Below, piece after piece: positions 1 through 9,869 of a stretch of DNA of 64,000 nucleotides (within the stretch, counting starts at the first letter, position 1; each line of letters opens with the position of its first letter). The stretch covers positions 427,501 to 491,500 of the forward strand of contig NZ_LS483470.1 of NCBI RefSeq assembly GCF_900478135.1, given 5' to 3'. The position numbers and the translations under genes are program-made. The notes below the pieces were generated by a model that saw only the letters and a program-made list of their open reading frames with translations, was not told the DNA's origin and did no database searches. Source of the DNA: Leminorella richardii. GTDB taxonomy: Bacteria > Pseudomonadota > Gammaproteobacteria > Enterobacterales > Enterobacteriaceae.

Positions 1-1547
<1,547 letters not shown>

Positions 1548-1667
1548 ACAACGCCGAAGGCGTTTTGAGACGAGAGACGAAGAGAATTATTGAGCTTGTT
1601 GAAGGATTGAAGTTCGTGGTTGGGTTGTTGGTAGAACAACAGCGTCAACGGTGAACAATACAGACTT

Positions 1668-1787
1668 TGCCTGGCGGCGATAGCGCGGTGGTCCCACCTG
1701 ACCCCATGCCGAACTCAGAAGTGAAACGCCGTAGCGCCGATGGTAGTGTGGGGCTTCCCCATGCGAGAGTAGGGAACTGCCAGGCTC
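1668..1787 (+). rRNA. rrf: 5S ribosomal RNA
   Basis: A complete 120-nt 5S rRNA. It begins tgcctggcgg and closes with the complementary ccaggc at 1780-1785, and it contains the invariant ccgaactcagaagtgaaac block. The sequence is nearly identical to E. coli 5S. It lies 120 nt after the 23S 3' end, as in a normal rrn operon. Confidence 0.97.
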
Positions 1788-1805
1788 TTAATTTAAAGAA
1801 GAAAC

Positions 1806-1837
1806 AGAAGGCCACTCGAGAGAGTGGCCTTTTTGTG
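1806..1837 (+). terminator. rrn operon terminator, first copy
   Basis: The stem aaggccactc / gagtggcctt with a 4-nt loop is followed by a T run, directly after the 5S gene. It is a typical Rho-independent rrn terminator. An almost identical copy lies about 220 bp downstream. Confidence 0.93.
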
Positions 1838-1884
1838 TTTGTAGGGTTTATAACGGCGATTGCGGAGTGTTGTGATAAAAAGCT

Positions 1885-1929
1885 GTAGCGCCGAGGGTAG
1901 TGTGGGGCTTCCCCCTGCGAGAGTAGGAC
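1885..1929 (+). pseudogene. 5S rRNA fragment (3' half only)
   Basis: Forty-five bases match the 5S stretch gtagcgccgatggtagtgtg... through gcgagagtagg with two or three substitutions. The first 65 or so bases of 5S are absent, and the closing helix is separated from the fragment by 66 unrelated bases. This cannot fold as 5S rRNA and is read as a remnant of a second, tandem 5S gene. Confidence 0.85.
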
Positions 1930-1995
1930 AAAAGGCAAAGCCTTTTGAACGTTGCAACGCAACGGCCCGAAGGGTGAACCTTGAAGAGGTTCATC
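1930..1995 (+). repeat. 66-bp hairpin-rich insert splitting the 5S fragment
   Basis: The sequence sits exactly between the gagtagg and aactgccaggc parts of the 5S remnant. It consists of three consecutive inverted repeats: aaaaggc/gccttttt-like at 1931-1948, cgttgc/gcaacg around 1951-1965, and tgaacc/ggttca at 1976-1993. It has no coding potential. It resembles a small structured repeat element that is copied among rrn loci, but that identity is inference. Confidence 0.6.
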
Positions 1996-2076
1996 AACTG
2001 CCAGGCTCTTAATTTAGAAAGAAACAGAAGGCCACTCGGAAGAGTGGCCTTTTTGTGTTTGTAGGGTTTATAACAG
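1996..2076 (+). repeat. Direct duplicate of the 5S tail and terminator
   Basis: About 80 bp repeat the sequence at 1775-1855 almost exactly: the 5S closing strand aactgccaggctctt, the purine-rich linker, the aaggccactc hairpin with its T run (2028-2056), and the following tgtttgtagggtttataac. The second hairpin is a functional-looking terminator. It indicates an ancestral tandem 5S duplication followed by decay of the second copy. Confidence 0.88.
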
Positions 2077-2308
2077 CGCGTGCTGCATTTGTATCCTTCT
2101 TAGTAAGTCCCATTTTTATTGTGTTCTACAATTCAAGTTACTCGCAGTATCTCGCAACATCGAACACAATCAATTCTTCATTTTCCTTTTCACTAAAGAA
2201 AAGTCGCTGATTGCAGCAGCTTTTTTACTTTTTAGCATTAGGTAAATCGCCCTTAGGGCGCGTTTGGCTCTCGACAGCTGATACAAAAGACGTTATCTTT
2301 AGCGGTAT

Positions 2309-2340
2309 AGAAGTCTAAATGTATAAACGTATAAATGGAT
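2309..2340 (+). promoter_or_regulatory. Tandem MetJ operators (met boxes) of metA
   Basis: Four contiguous 8-mers agaagtct, aaatgtat, aaacgtat and aaatggat approximate the met-box consensus AGACGTCT. They end 16 nt before the metA start. E. coli metA carries a similar array. MetJ with S-adenosylmethionine binds such arrays cooperatively, so metA is expected to be repressed when methionine is plentiful. The 230 bp between 2077 and here hold no other feature that I could support. Confidence 0.85.
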
Positions 2341-2356
2341 ATTTGAGGATCTAGCA

Positions 2357-3286
2357 ATGCCAATTCGTATTCCTGATGAACTGCCCGCCGTTAACGTATT
2401 GCGTGATGAGAACGTCTTTGTGATGGAATCTTCACGCGCAAGCCATCAGGACATCCGTCCGCTAAAGATCCTTATCCTTAACCTGATGCCGAAAAAAATT
2501 GAGACTGAGAATCAATTTTTACGCCTGCTTTCTAACTCGTCCCTGCAGCTGGACATTCAACTTCTGAGAATAGACAACCACGAGTCTAAAAATACGCCCA
2601 CAGAGCATCTGGATAGCTTCTATTGCAATTTTGAAGATATCCGTGAGCAAAACTTCGACGGTCTGATTGTTACCGGCGCACCGCTGGGGCTAGTTGAGTT
2701 TAAAGACGTCTCTTATTGGGATCAGATCGAGCGTATTACGCTGTGGGCTAAAGAGCACGTCACGTCGACGCTGTTTGTGTGTTGGGCGGTGCAGGCCGCG
2801 CTAAACATTCTTTATAATATTCCTAAAATTACAATGACCGAGAAGCTCTCCGGCGTTTACTGGCATTCTGTTACCCAGCCGCTGGCGCTGCTCACCCGCG
2901 GCTTTGACGATCGCTTCCTTGCTCCCCATTCACGCTATGCGGGTTTTCCCTCTGAGGCTATTCGCCAGCATACGGATCTGGATATTTACGCAGAATCAGA
3001 GCAGACCGGTGCATATCTGTTTGCCAGCCGCGATCGCCGCTTTGCCTTTGCGACCGGGCATCCTGAATATGATGCTCACACGTTGGCGGCGGAGTTCTTT
3101 CGCGATTTGAACGCTGGACTGAATCCCGCACTGCCCGAGAACTATTTTCCTAACGATGATATTGAGTCAGAGCCGAAGGCTACCTGGCGCAGCCACGGCT
3201 ATTTACTGTTTAACAACTGGCTTAACTATTTTGTTTATCAGAGAACACCGTATGATTTAAGCCAGATGAATCCGACTATGGATTAG
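2357..3286 (+). CDS. metA: Homoserine O-succinyltransferase
   Basis: MetA transfers a succinyl group from succinyl-CoA to homoserine, the first committed step of methionine synthesis in the cytoplasm. The 309-residue protein has the same length as E. coli MetA. The nucleophile Cys142 is visible (FVCWAVQAALN), with the catalytic His235 and Glu237 in ATGHPEYD. Acyl-donor choice cannot be read with certainty, but the close match to the enterobacterial enzyme supports succinyl-CoA. A gagga ribosome-binding site lies 7 nt before the ATG. The met-box array upstream indicates MetJ control. metH follows after 66 bp on the same strand; E. coli has aceBAK and iclR in that gap. Confidence 0.98.
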   Translation: MPIRIPDELPAVNVLRDENVFVMESSRASHQDIRPLKILILNLMPKKIETENQFLRLLSNSSLQLDIQLLRIDNHESKNTPTEHLDSFYCNFEDIREQNFDGLIVTGAPLGLVEFKDVSYWDQIERITLWAKEHVTSTLFVCWAVQAALNILYNIPKITMTEKLSGVYWHSVTQPLALLTRGFDDRFLAPHSRYAGFPSEAIRQHTDLDIYAESEQTGAYLFASRDRRFAFATGHPEYDAHTLAAEFFRDLNAGLNPALPENYFPNDDIESEPKATWRSHGYLLFNNWLNYFVYQRTPYDLSQMNPTMD

Positions 3287-3352
3287 TATTTCACTGGCGG
3301 TGGGCGAAGTATTACGGGGTCTGAAACAATTCATTTATCGTTAGAGGTTATT

Positions 3353-6300
3353 TTGGCAAACCATACTGAGACGTTAGCGCAACAACTGTCAAAGCGTATT
3401 CTGATTCTGGACGGCGGCATGGGCACGATGATCCAAAGCAATCGTCTTGAAGAACAGGATTATAGAGGAGAGCGGTTTGCTGACTGGCCGTGCGATCTGA
3501 AGGGTAACAACGACCTACTGGTATTAACTAAGCCGGATGTTATCTCTGCTATTCACGACGCCTACCTTGAGGCCGGTGCGGACATTCTTGAAACAAACAC
3601 CTTTAACGCTACTGCTATCGCGATGGCCGACTACCAGATGGAGTCTTTGGCTGCTGAGATTAACTATGAGGGAGCTCGTCTGGCCAGAGCCTGTGCCGAT
3701 GTGTGGTCGGCCAAAACGCCGGACAGGCCTCGCTACGTTGCCGGCATCTTGGGACCGACTAACCGCACAGCCTCCATCTCCCCTAATGTCAACGATCCTG
3801 CCTTTCGCAACGTCACGTTTGACGGGCTGGTAGAGGCCTATACCGAATCGACGACCGCGCTGATTCAAGGCGGCGTCGATCTCATTATGATCGAGACTAT
3901 CTTTGATACGCTAAATGCCAAGGCGGCGATTTTTGCCGTAGAGGGCGTTTTTGAGGCACTTGGTGTCAGGCTGCCGGTGATGATTTCTGGAACAATCACT
4001 GATGCGTCAGGCCGGACGCTGTCAGGGCAGACAACAGAAGCCTTCTATAACTCTTTGCGCCACGTGAAGCCTATCTCTTTCGGCCTTAACTGCGCCCTAG
4101 GCCCTGATGAGCTACGCCAGTACGTGGCGGAGCTGTCTCGTATCGCTGAATGCTTTGTTTCCGTTCACCCTAACGCGGGTCTACCTAACGCCTTTGGCGG
4201 CTACGATCTTGAGCCTGATGAGATGGCTGCGCAGGTTGCTGAATGGGCTCGTTCAGGCATGGTGAATATCGTTGGCGGCTGTTGTGGAACGACGCCAGCC
4301 CATATCGCAGCAATGGCAAACGCGGTTGCTAGCATAGCTCCCCGTAAAGTGCCTTCCCTTTCTGTCGCCTGTCGTTTGTCTGGGCTAGAGCCGCTTAACA
4401 TTGATTCGTCTACGCTGTTTGTTAACGTTGGCGAACGCACTAACGTAACTGGCTCGGCAAAGTTTAAACGACTGATAAAAGAAGAAAAGTATTCAGAAGC
4501 GCTGGATGTAGCGCTTCAGCAGGTAGAAAACGGCGCCCAAATTATTGATATCAATATGGACGAGGGCATGCTGGATGCAGAAGCGGCAATGGTGCGCTTC
4601 CTCAACCTGATTGCAGGGGAGCCGGATATTGCACGGGTGCCCATTATGATCGACTCTTCTAAATGGGAAGTTATTGAGAAGGGGCTTAAGTGCATTCAGG
4701 GGAAAGGCATTGTTAACTCTATCTCGATGAAAGAGGGAGAAGACAAGTTTATCCAACAGGCTCGACTGGTGCGCCGCTACGGTGCTGCCATGGTTGTTAT
4801 GGCCTTTGACGAACAGGGGCAAGCAGACACCCGAGCTCGCAAGATTGAAATTTGCCGCCGCGCCTACCGGATTTTGACGGACGTTGTTGGCTTCCCGCCG
4901 GAAGACATCATTTTTGACCCTAACATTTTTGCCGTTGCGACCGGTATTGAAGAGCACAATAACTACGCGCTCGACTTTATTGAAGCCTGCGGCGACATTA
5001 AGTCTGAGCTTCCCCACGCGCTGATTTCCGGCGGCGTTTCTAACGTTTCCTTTTCTTTCCGCGGTAATGAGCCGGTTCGTGAAGCTATTCACGCCGTATT
5101 TCTGTACCACGCTATCAAGAACGGCATGGATATGGGGATCGTCAACGCCGGCCAGCTGGCGATTTATGACGACTTGCCTGCCGAGCTGAAAGAGGCGGTT
5201 GAAGACGTGGTGCTAAACCGTCGTTTGGATGGAACGGAGCGGCTGTTGACGGTAGCGGAAAAATATCGAAGCAGCTCAGCGGACGATGAGTCAAACAAGC
5301 AGCAGGCAGAGTGGCGAGGCTGGCCGGTCAACAAGCGTCTGGAATACGCGCTGATTAAAGGCATCACGGAATTTATTGAAGCCGATACCGAAGAGGCTCG
5401 TCAGCAGGCGACACTGCCGCTGGAAGTGATTGAAGGGCCACTGATGGCCGGTATGAACACCGTCGGCGATCTGTTTGGTGAGGGGAAAATGTTCCTGCCG
5501 CAGGTTGTGAAGTCTGCGCGCGTTATGAAACAGGCTGTGGCCTATCTTGAGCCCTATATTGAGGCGAGCAAGCAGAAAGGCGCAACGGCGGGAAAAATTC
5601 TGCTGGCGACAGTTAAAGGCGACGTTCACGACATTGGTAAGAATATCGTCGGCGTTGTTTTGCAATGTAATAACTACGAGATTATCGATCTTGGCGTAAT
5701 GGTGCCGACCGAGAAGATCCTGAAAACCGCCAGAGAAGAGAAGGTTGATATTATTGGCCTATCAGGGCTGATTACTCCTTCACTGGATGAAATGGTGAAC
5801 GTCGCCAAAGAAATGGAGCGTCAGGGCTTTACTCTGCCGCTACTGATCGGTGGGGCGACTACGTCCAAGGCTCATACTGCGGTTAAAATCGAGCAGAACT
5901 ACAGTGGGCCTACGGTATACGTTCAGAATGCATCGCGCAGCGTCGGCGTTTGCTCCGCTTTGCTTTCCGATGCGCAGCGGGATGACTTTGTTGCAAGAAC
6001 GCGTAAAGAGTATGAAACCGTCAGGATCCAGCACGCTCGGAAAAAGCCCAGAACGGCGCCTATCGTACTGCAGGCTGCCCGAGACAACGGATGGACGTGT
6101 GACTGGAACAGCTACGTTCCGCCAGTGCCAAAGACGCTGGGCGTACAAGAGGTCGAGGCCAGTATCGAGACGTTAAGACGCTATATCGACTGGACACCGT
6201 TCTTTATGACCTGGTCGCTAGCGGGTAAATACCCTCGGATCCTTGAGGATGAGGTGGTGGGTGAGGAGGCCACTCGCCTGTTTGCCGATGCTAACAGCAT

Positions 6301-7036
6301 GCTAGACCAGCTTGCTGAAGGACAGAAGATTACGCCTCGCGGCGTGATGGGTATTTTCCCGGCTAATCGCGTGGGAGATGACGTTGAAATATACGCTGAT
6401 GAAGATCGTCGAAACGTGTTGACTGTAGGCCACCACCTGCGCCAGCAAACCGAGAAAACCGATTTTCCTAACTACTGTCTGGCTGATTTTGTCGCAGCGA
6501 AAGAGAGCGGTCTGGCAGACTATATCGGCGCGTTTGCGGTAACCGGTGGCTTAGAAGAAGACGCGCTGGCGCAGGCCTACGAGGCAGTTCATGATGACTA
6601 TAACAAGATCATGGTGAAGGCGCTTTCCGACCGCTTGGCAGAGGCGTTTGCTGAGTATTTACACGAGCGAGTGCGTAAAGATATTTGGGGCTATGCCGCG
6701 GATGAAGCGCTCAGCAACGAAGAGCTTATTCGGGAAAACTATCAGGGTATTCGACCTGCGCCGGGCTATGCAGCATGTCCAGAACACACTGAAAAGAGCG
6801 CCATTTGGCAGCTGTTGGTGGTTGAAGAGCGGATTGGCATGAAGCTAACGGAGTCTTATGCCATGTGGCCGGGAGCTTCGGTATCCGGCTGGTACTTTAG
6901 CCACCCAGACAGCAAATACTTCGCTGTTGCTCAAATCCAGCGGGATCAGGTGGAAGACTACGCCGCGCGTAAAGGAATGAGTATTGCCGACGTTGAGCGC
7001 TGGCTGGCGCCAAACCTAGGGTACGATGCGGATTAG
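3353..7036 (+). CDS. metH: Cobalamin-dependent methionine synthase
   Basis: MetH methylates homocysteine using 5-methyltetrahydrofolate with cobalamin as the methyl carrier. At 1227 residues it equals E. coli MetH. The order is a homocysteine barrel (about 1-325; zinc ligands Cys247, Cys310, Cys311 in GLNCALG and GGCCGTT), a folate barrel (about 355-620), the B12 cap and domain (about 650-895; DVHDIGKN with cobalt-ligating His759), and an S-adenosylmethionine reactivation domain (about 900-1227; RPAPGYAACPEHTEK). The start is a TTG, chosen because it has agagg 6 nt upstream and gives the family length. It lies 66 bp after metA, so it may share its transcript. A bidirectional terminator follows. 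Confidence 0.98.
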   Translation: MANHTETLAQQLSKRILILDGGMGTMIQSNRLEEQDYRGERFADWPCDLKGNNDLLVLTKPDVISAIHDAYLEAGADILETNTFNATAIAMADYQMESLAAEINYEGARLARACADVWSAKTPDRPRYVAGILGPTNRTASISPNVNDPAFRNVTFDGLVEAYTESTTALIQGGVDLIMIETIFDTLNAKAAIFAVEGVFEALGVRLPVMISGTITDASGRTLSGQTTEAFYNSLRHVKPISFGLNCALGPDELRQYVAELSRIAECFVSVHPNAGLPNAFGGYDLEPDEMAAQVAEWARSGMVNIVGGCCGTTPAHIAAMANAVASIAPRKVPSLSVACRLSGLEPLNIDSSTLFVNVGERTNVTGSAKFKRLIKEEKYSEALDVALQQVENGAQIIDINMDEGMLDAEAAMVRFLNLIAGEPDIARVPIMIDSSKWEVIEKGLKCIQGKGIVNSISMKEGEDKFIQQARLVRRYGAAMVVMAFDEQGQADTRARKIEICRRAYRILTDVVGFPPEDIIFDPNIFAVATGIEEHNNYALDFIEACGDIKSELPHALISGGVSNVSFSFRGNEPVREAIHAVFLYHAIKNGMDMGIVNAGQLAIYDDLPAELKEAVEDVVLNRRLDGTERLLTVAEKYRSSSADDESNKQQAEWRGWPVNKRLEYALIKGITEFIEADTEEARQQATLPLEVIEGPLMAGMNTVGDLFGEGKMFLPQVVKSARVMKQAVAYLEPYIEASKQKGATAGKILLATVKGDVHDIGKNIVGVVLQCNNYEIIDLGVMVPTEKILKTAREEKVDIIGLSGLITPSLDEMVNVAKEMERQGFTLPLLIGGATTSKAHTAVKIEQNYSGPTVYVQNASRSVGVCSALLSDAQRDDFVARTRKEYETVRIQHARKKPRTAPIVLQAARDNGWTCDWNSYVPPVPKTLGVQEVEASIETLRRYIDWTPFFMTWSLAGKYPRILEDEVVGEEATRLFADANSMLDQLAEGQKITPRGVMGIFPANRVGDDVEIYADEDRRNVLTVGHHLRQQTEKTDFPNYCLADFVAAKESGLADYIGAFAVTGGLEEDALAQAYEAVHDDYNKIMVKALSDRLAEAFAEYLHERVRKDIWGYAADEALSNEELIRENYQGIRPAPGYAACPEHTEKSAIWQLLVVEERIGMKLTESYAMWPGASVSGWYFSHPDSKYFAVAQIQRDQVEDYAARKGMSIADVERWLAPNLGYDAD

Positions 7037-7076
7037 TGTCTGAAGTCTATCTACAGAAGTATTCTGGATAATATAA

Positions 7077-7117
7077 GAAAACGGTAGCCAATTTATTCAG
7101 ATTGGCTACCGTTTTTC
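7077..7117. terminator. Bidirectional terminator between metH and the CitT-like gene
   Basis: The perfect stem aaaacggtagccaat / attggctaccgtttt has an 8-nt loop. T runs on both strands serve convergent transcripts from metH (+) and the carrier gene (-). Confidence 0.93.
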
Positions 7118-7125
7118 TTAAGCGA

Positions 7126-8580
7126 TCAGTAAAGACCGATAATTTTCCACCAGGCCAGACCGAGGGTCAGGAAAATGGCCTGATTGAACAGACTGACGAC
7201 AAACCCCGTTTTCCACCAGGTGCCCGTTGGCACATAGCCTGCACCAAACAAAATCGGGCCGCGGGCGTGAGAGTACTGAGTCAGCGAACAGTAGAGGCTG
7301 CTGGTAAAGGCCAGCATCAGCGCCATTGGCGCGGCAGGAATGTGCAGGCTAATCCCTACGCCGAGGAATACAGCATACAGCGCCGCAATCTGCGCGTTGC
7401 CGCTGGCGAAGAAGTAGTGGGTGTAGAAATAGGCCGCGTTCAGTATCAGCAGGATCAGGATCCAGCTGCTGTCTCCCATGACGATACCCACATATTTTCC
7501 GATTTCGTCGCCAAACCAGCTGGTAAAACCAAGTTTTTTAAGTTGGTTAGCCATCATTAGCAGGGCTGCGAACCAGATTAGTGTATCCCAAGCGCCTTTT
7601 TCGCTTTTTACGTCTTCCCAGGTCAATACGCCGGAAAGCAGCAAGAAAGAGAGGCCAACGAAAGACGCGGTAGTGGCGTCGACGCCTAAAGCATCGCCGA
7701 AAATCCACAGTACCAGCAGTAAAACGACGGTCGCTGCCATGATCCACTCGCTGCGGGTCATGTTCCCCATTTTTGCCAGTTCGCTTTTCGCCAATTCCGG
7801 TGCGTCAGGCGTGTATTTGATTTCCGGCTTAGTCAGCCAGTACACCAGCAGCGGCACGATGATGAGCGATGCCAGACACGGAACGACAGCGGCCACAAAC
7901 CAGCTGCCCCAGGTTAGCGTTACGCCGGCATTCGCCGCAAGCTTCATGGCTAGCAGGTTGCCGGTATAGCCCGTCATAAACATGGCCGCAGTGACATCGT
8001 TAACGTTGCCGATACAGGTGATCAGGAATGTGCCGATTTTATTGCGGGACTCGTCTTCAGGCCTAGAGTCAAAGCTGCGGGCCAGAGAGTCGGCAATAGG
8101 GTATATCACGCCGCCGCAGCGAGCGGTATTGCTTGGCATCGCCGGCGAGAGGATCAGGTCAGCTACGGCAAGCCCATAGGCCAGTCCTAGCGTTCTTTTT
8201 CCCAGCAGGCGGATCATCTGTAGCGCGATGCGGCGCCCGAGACCGGTTTTAATAAAGCCTCTGGCGATCATAAAGGCTACGACGATAAGCCAGATAAGTG
8301 AGCTGTTGAGATCGCTGAGAGCGACTAGGATCGCGTCCGAGGCAGTTTTAGAACCTGCTGCGTAGGTGAGAGCAAAAACGGTAATGCCGATAAGGCCAAC
8401 GGCACCAATGGGAAGCACCTTGGCGACAATACAGGCGATAGTGGCGATGAATACAATGGCAGAATGCCAGGCTGGAGCGCTCAGCCCTTCGGGCGGCGAG
8501 ATATGCCACAGAACGGTAGCACAGGTCGTGATGATGATGAGCGGGAGCCATTTAACTGGGGAAAGCTTAGTTGAGGCCAC
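7126..8580 (-). CDS. Divalent anion:Na+ symporter family carrier (CitT/TtdT type)
   Basis: An inner-membrane carrier of the DASS/SLC13 family, 484 residues, close to the 487 of E. coli CitT and TtdT. About 12 hydrophobic helices are visible. The family signature SPAMPSNTARCGGVIYPI (about 147-164) and the C-terminal TQYSHARGPILFGAGYVPTG segment match the CitT/TtdT/YbhI subgroup, which exchanges or imports C4 and C6 carboxylates such as citrate, tartrate, succinate or 2-oxoglutarate. The exact substrate cannot be read. The start is GTG with aagga 7 nt upstream. No cit lyase or tartrate dehydratase genes are adjacent, so the physiological partner is unknown. Confidence 0.9.
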   Translation of the reverse strand: MASTKLSPVKWLPLIIITTCATVLWHISPPEGLSAPAWHSAIVFIATIACIVAKVLPIGAVGLIGITVFALTYAAGSKTASDAILVALSDLNSSLIWLIVVAFMIARGFIKTGLGRRIALQMIRLLGKRTLGLAYGLAVADLILSPAMPSNTARCGGVIYPIADSLARSFDSRPEDESRNKIGTFLITCIGNVNDVTAAMFMTGYTGNLLAMKLAANAGVTLTWGSWFVAAVVPCLASLIIVPLLVYWLTKPEIKYTPDAPELAKSELAKMGNMTRSEWIMAATVVLLLVLWIFGDALGVDATTASFVGLSFLLLSGVLTWEDVKSEKGAWDTLIWFAALLMMANQLKKLGFTSWFGDEIGKYVGIVMGDSSWILILLILNAAYFYTHYFFASGNAQIAALYAVFLGVGISLHIPAAPMALMLAFTSSLYCSLTQYSHARGPILFGAGYVPTGTWWKTGFVVSLFNQAIFLTLGLAWWKIIGLY

Positions 8581-8606
8581 GAGACGTCCTTACTATGAAC
8601 GGAAAA

Positions 8607-8639
8607 CGAAAAAAAGGACAAAGACATGTGCCTTTGTCC
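8607..8639 (-). terminator. Terminator downstream of the PanS-like gene
   Basis: Read on the minus strand, ggacaaag and ctttgtcc pair around an 8-nt loop and are followed by seven T. It lies about 135 bp after the PanS-like stop and just before the CitT-like gene, so the two carriers are probably separate units. A second hairpin (ctaagcga at 8729-8736 with tcgcttag at 8751-8758) lies between, without a T run. Confidence 0.85.
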
Positions 8640-8773
8640 AGCTATATTAGAATAGTCACCCGTTGGGATTTTTTCGTTTGTAAGGTTGTGACCAAATGTA
8701 AACAGAAAGGCGTCTTGTTGCTTGACCGCTAAGCGAACGGATTAGCCCGCTCGCTTAGGGTAGGTGAAACGCT

Positions 8774-9706
8774 TCAGTCAGGGCTATTTGTTACACTTTT
8801 CGTGGGTTTTCCCTGCCAGTAACCGGCCAGAAGAGATCCAGACAGGTTGTGCCACACCGAGAATAGAGCTCCCGGTAGTGCGGCAACGGCAGAGAAGTAC
8901 TGTGCTCCTAGCGTAGCGGCAAGGCCGGAGTTCTGCATGCCGACTTCAATGGCCAGTGTCCGGCAGGTAGACTCATCAAATCCGCACAGTCTCCCGCCCC
9001 AGTAGCCACCTAATAGGCCAATGGCGTTGTGTAATACAACGGCGATAGCGACGACAAATCCTACTGAAGCGATGTGGCTTTGGCTCTTGGCAACTACCGC
9101 ACTGATAATGGCGAGTATGCAAATCATGGATAGTGCCGGAAGGAATGGCTCTATGCGCTTCACCAGATTGGGCAGAGTATGGTGAATAATCAGGCCTGCG
9201 CCGATCGGAATAACGACGATTTGTAAAATGGACATCAGCATGCCCATGACGTCAACATTGATCGATGCGTCTACATATAAGTAGGTCAGCAAAGGCGTTG
9301 CAAAAACGCCGACCAGCGTTGAAACAGAAGAAATAGTCACTGAAAGGGCAACATCTCCACGAGCCAGATAGATCATCACGTTAGATGCTGTGCCGCTGGC
9401 AACGCTGCCCACCAGAATCATCCCCGCAGCGAGATCTGCCGGCATGCTAAACAGCTTAGCCAGAATCCAGGCCGCCAGAGGCATGATGAGATAGTGAAGC
9501 AGGGTACAGGCAATAACGGGCATCGGGCGCGTAACGACTCGCTTAAAGTCACCAAGATTAAGGGTAACGCCCATAGCGAACATAATCAGCATCAGCAAGT
9601 AGCTAACGTTGGGCGCAATGCCCGTAAAGGTGCTAGGGGTAAAATAGGCTGCCGCTGACAGCAGAACCGCCCACAGCGGAAACAGGCGCGTAATTTTAGC
9701 TAACAT
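8774..9706 (-). CDS. panS: Bile acid:Na+ symporter family carrier, PanS-like
   Basis: A 310-residue inner-membrane protein of the BASS family with about ten hydrophobic helices. The family blocks GSVASGTASNVMIYLARGD (about 102-120) and AIEVGMQNSGLAATLG (about 246-261) contain the polar crossover and Na+-site residues. It matches the Salmonella PanS subgroup, which moves ketopantoate, pantoate and pantothenate. The symbol is therefore a family-level proposal, and other organic anions are possible. It starts at an ATG about 160 bp beyond the lysC stop and has its own terminator. Confidence 0.8.
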   Translation of the reverse strand: MLAKITRLFPLWAVLLSAAAYFTPSTFTGIAPNVSYLLMLIMFAMGVTLNLGDFKRVVTRPMPVIACTLLHYLIMPLAAWILAKLFSMPADLAAGMILVGSVASGTASNVMIYLARGDVALSVTISSVSTLVGVFATPLLTYLYVDASINVDVMGMLMSILQIVVIPIGAGLIIHHTLPNLVKRIEPFLPALSMICILAIISAVVAKSQSHIASVGFVVAIAVVLHNAIGLLGGYWGGRLCGFDESTCRTLAIEVGMQNSGLAATLGAQYFSAVAALPGALFSVWHNLSGSLLAGYWQGKPTKSVTNSPD

Positions 9707-9810
9707 GTTGTGTGTATTCCTTATTGAGACGTATGTTGTGCTTTGCAGGGGGTTTGCCCGCCCTGTTTTTGTTTTTATTTACGTTACCAGTGTCGTGCTG
9801 AAGGCGTTGG

Positions 9811-9844
9811 TAAAAATAAATGGGCAACGAGAGTCGTTGCCCAT
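9811..9844 (-). terminator. lysC terminator
   Basis: On the minus strand an 11-bp perfect stem (atgggcaacga / tcgttgcccat, 3-nt loop) is followed by ttatttttacc. It begins about 25 nt after the lysC stop. Confidence 0.93.
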
Positions 9845-9869
9845 TCAACATTATTGCAAAATAACGCTG

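Noticed and set aside
1667..1888. 73-codon plus-strand and 105-codon minus-strand frames over the 5S gene
   Set aside because: They overlap 5S rRNA and its terminator; database entries of this kind are annotation artefacts.
3322..3333. Possible MetR site tgaaacaattca before metH
   Set aside because: The half-sites are 4 bp apart while the MetR consensus TGAA-N5-TTCA needs 5; a single near-match is not enough.
7102..7560. 152-codon plus-strand frame opposite the CitT-like gene
   Set aside because: It is the complement of a well-supported membrane-protein gene; Arg/Gly/Val-rich composition is typical of an antisense shadow.
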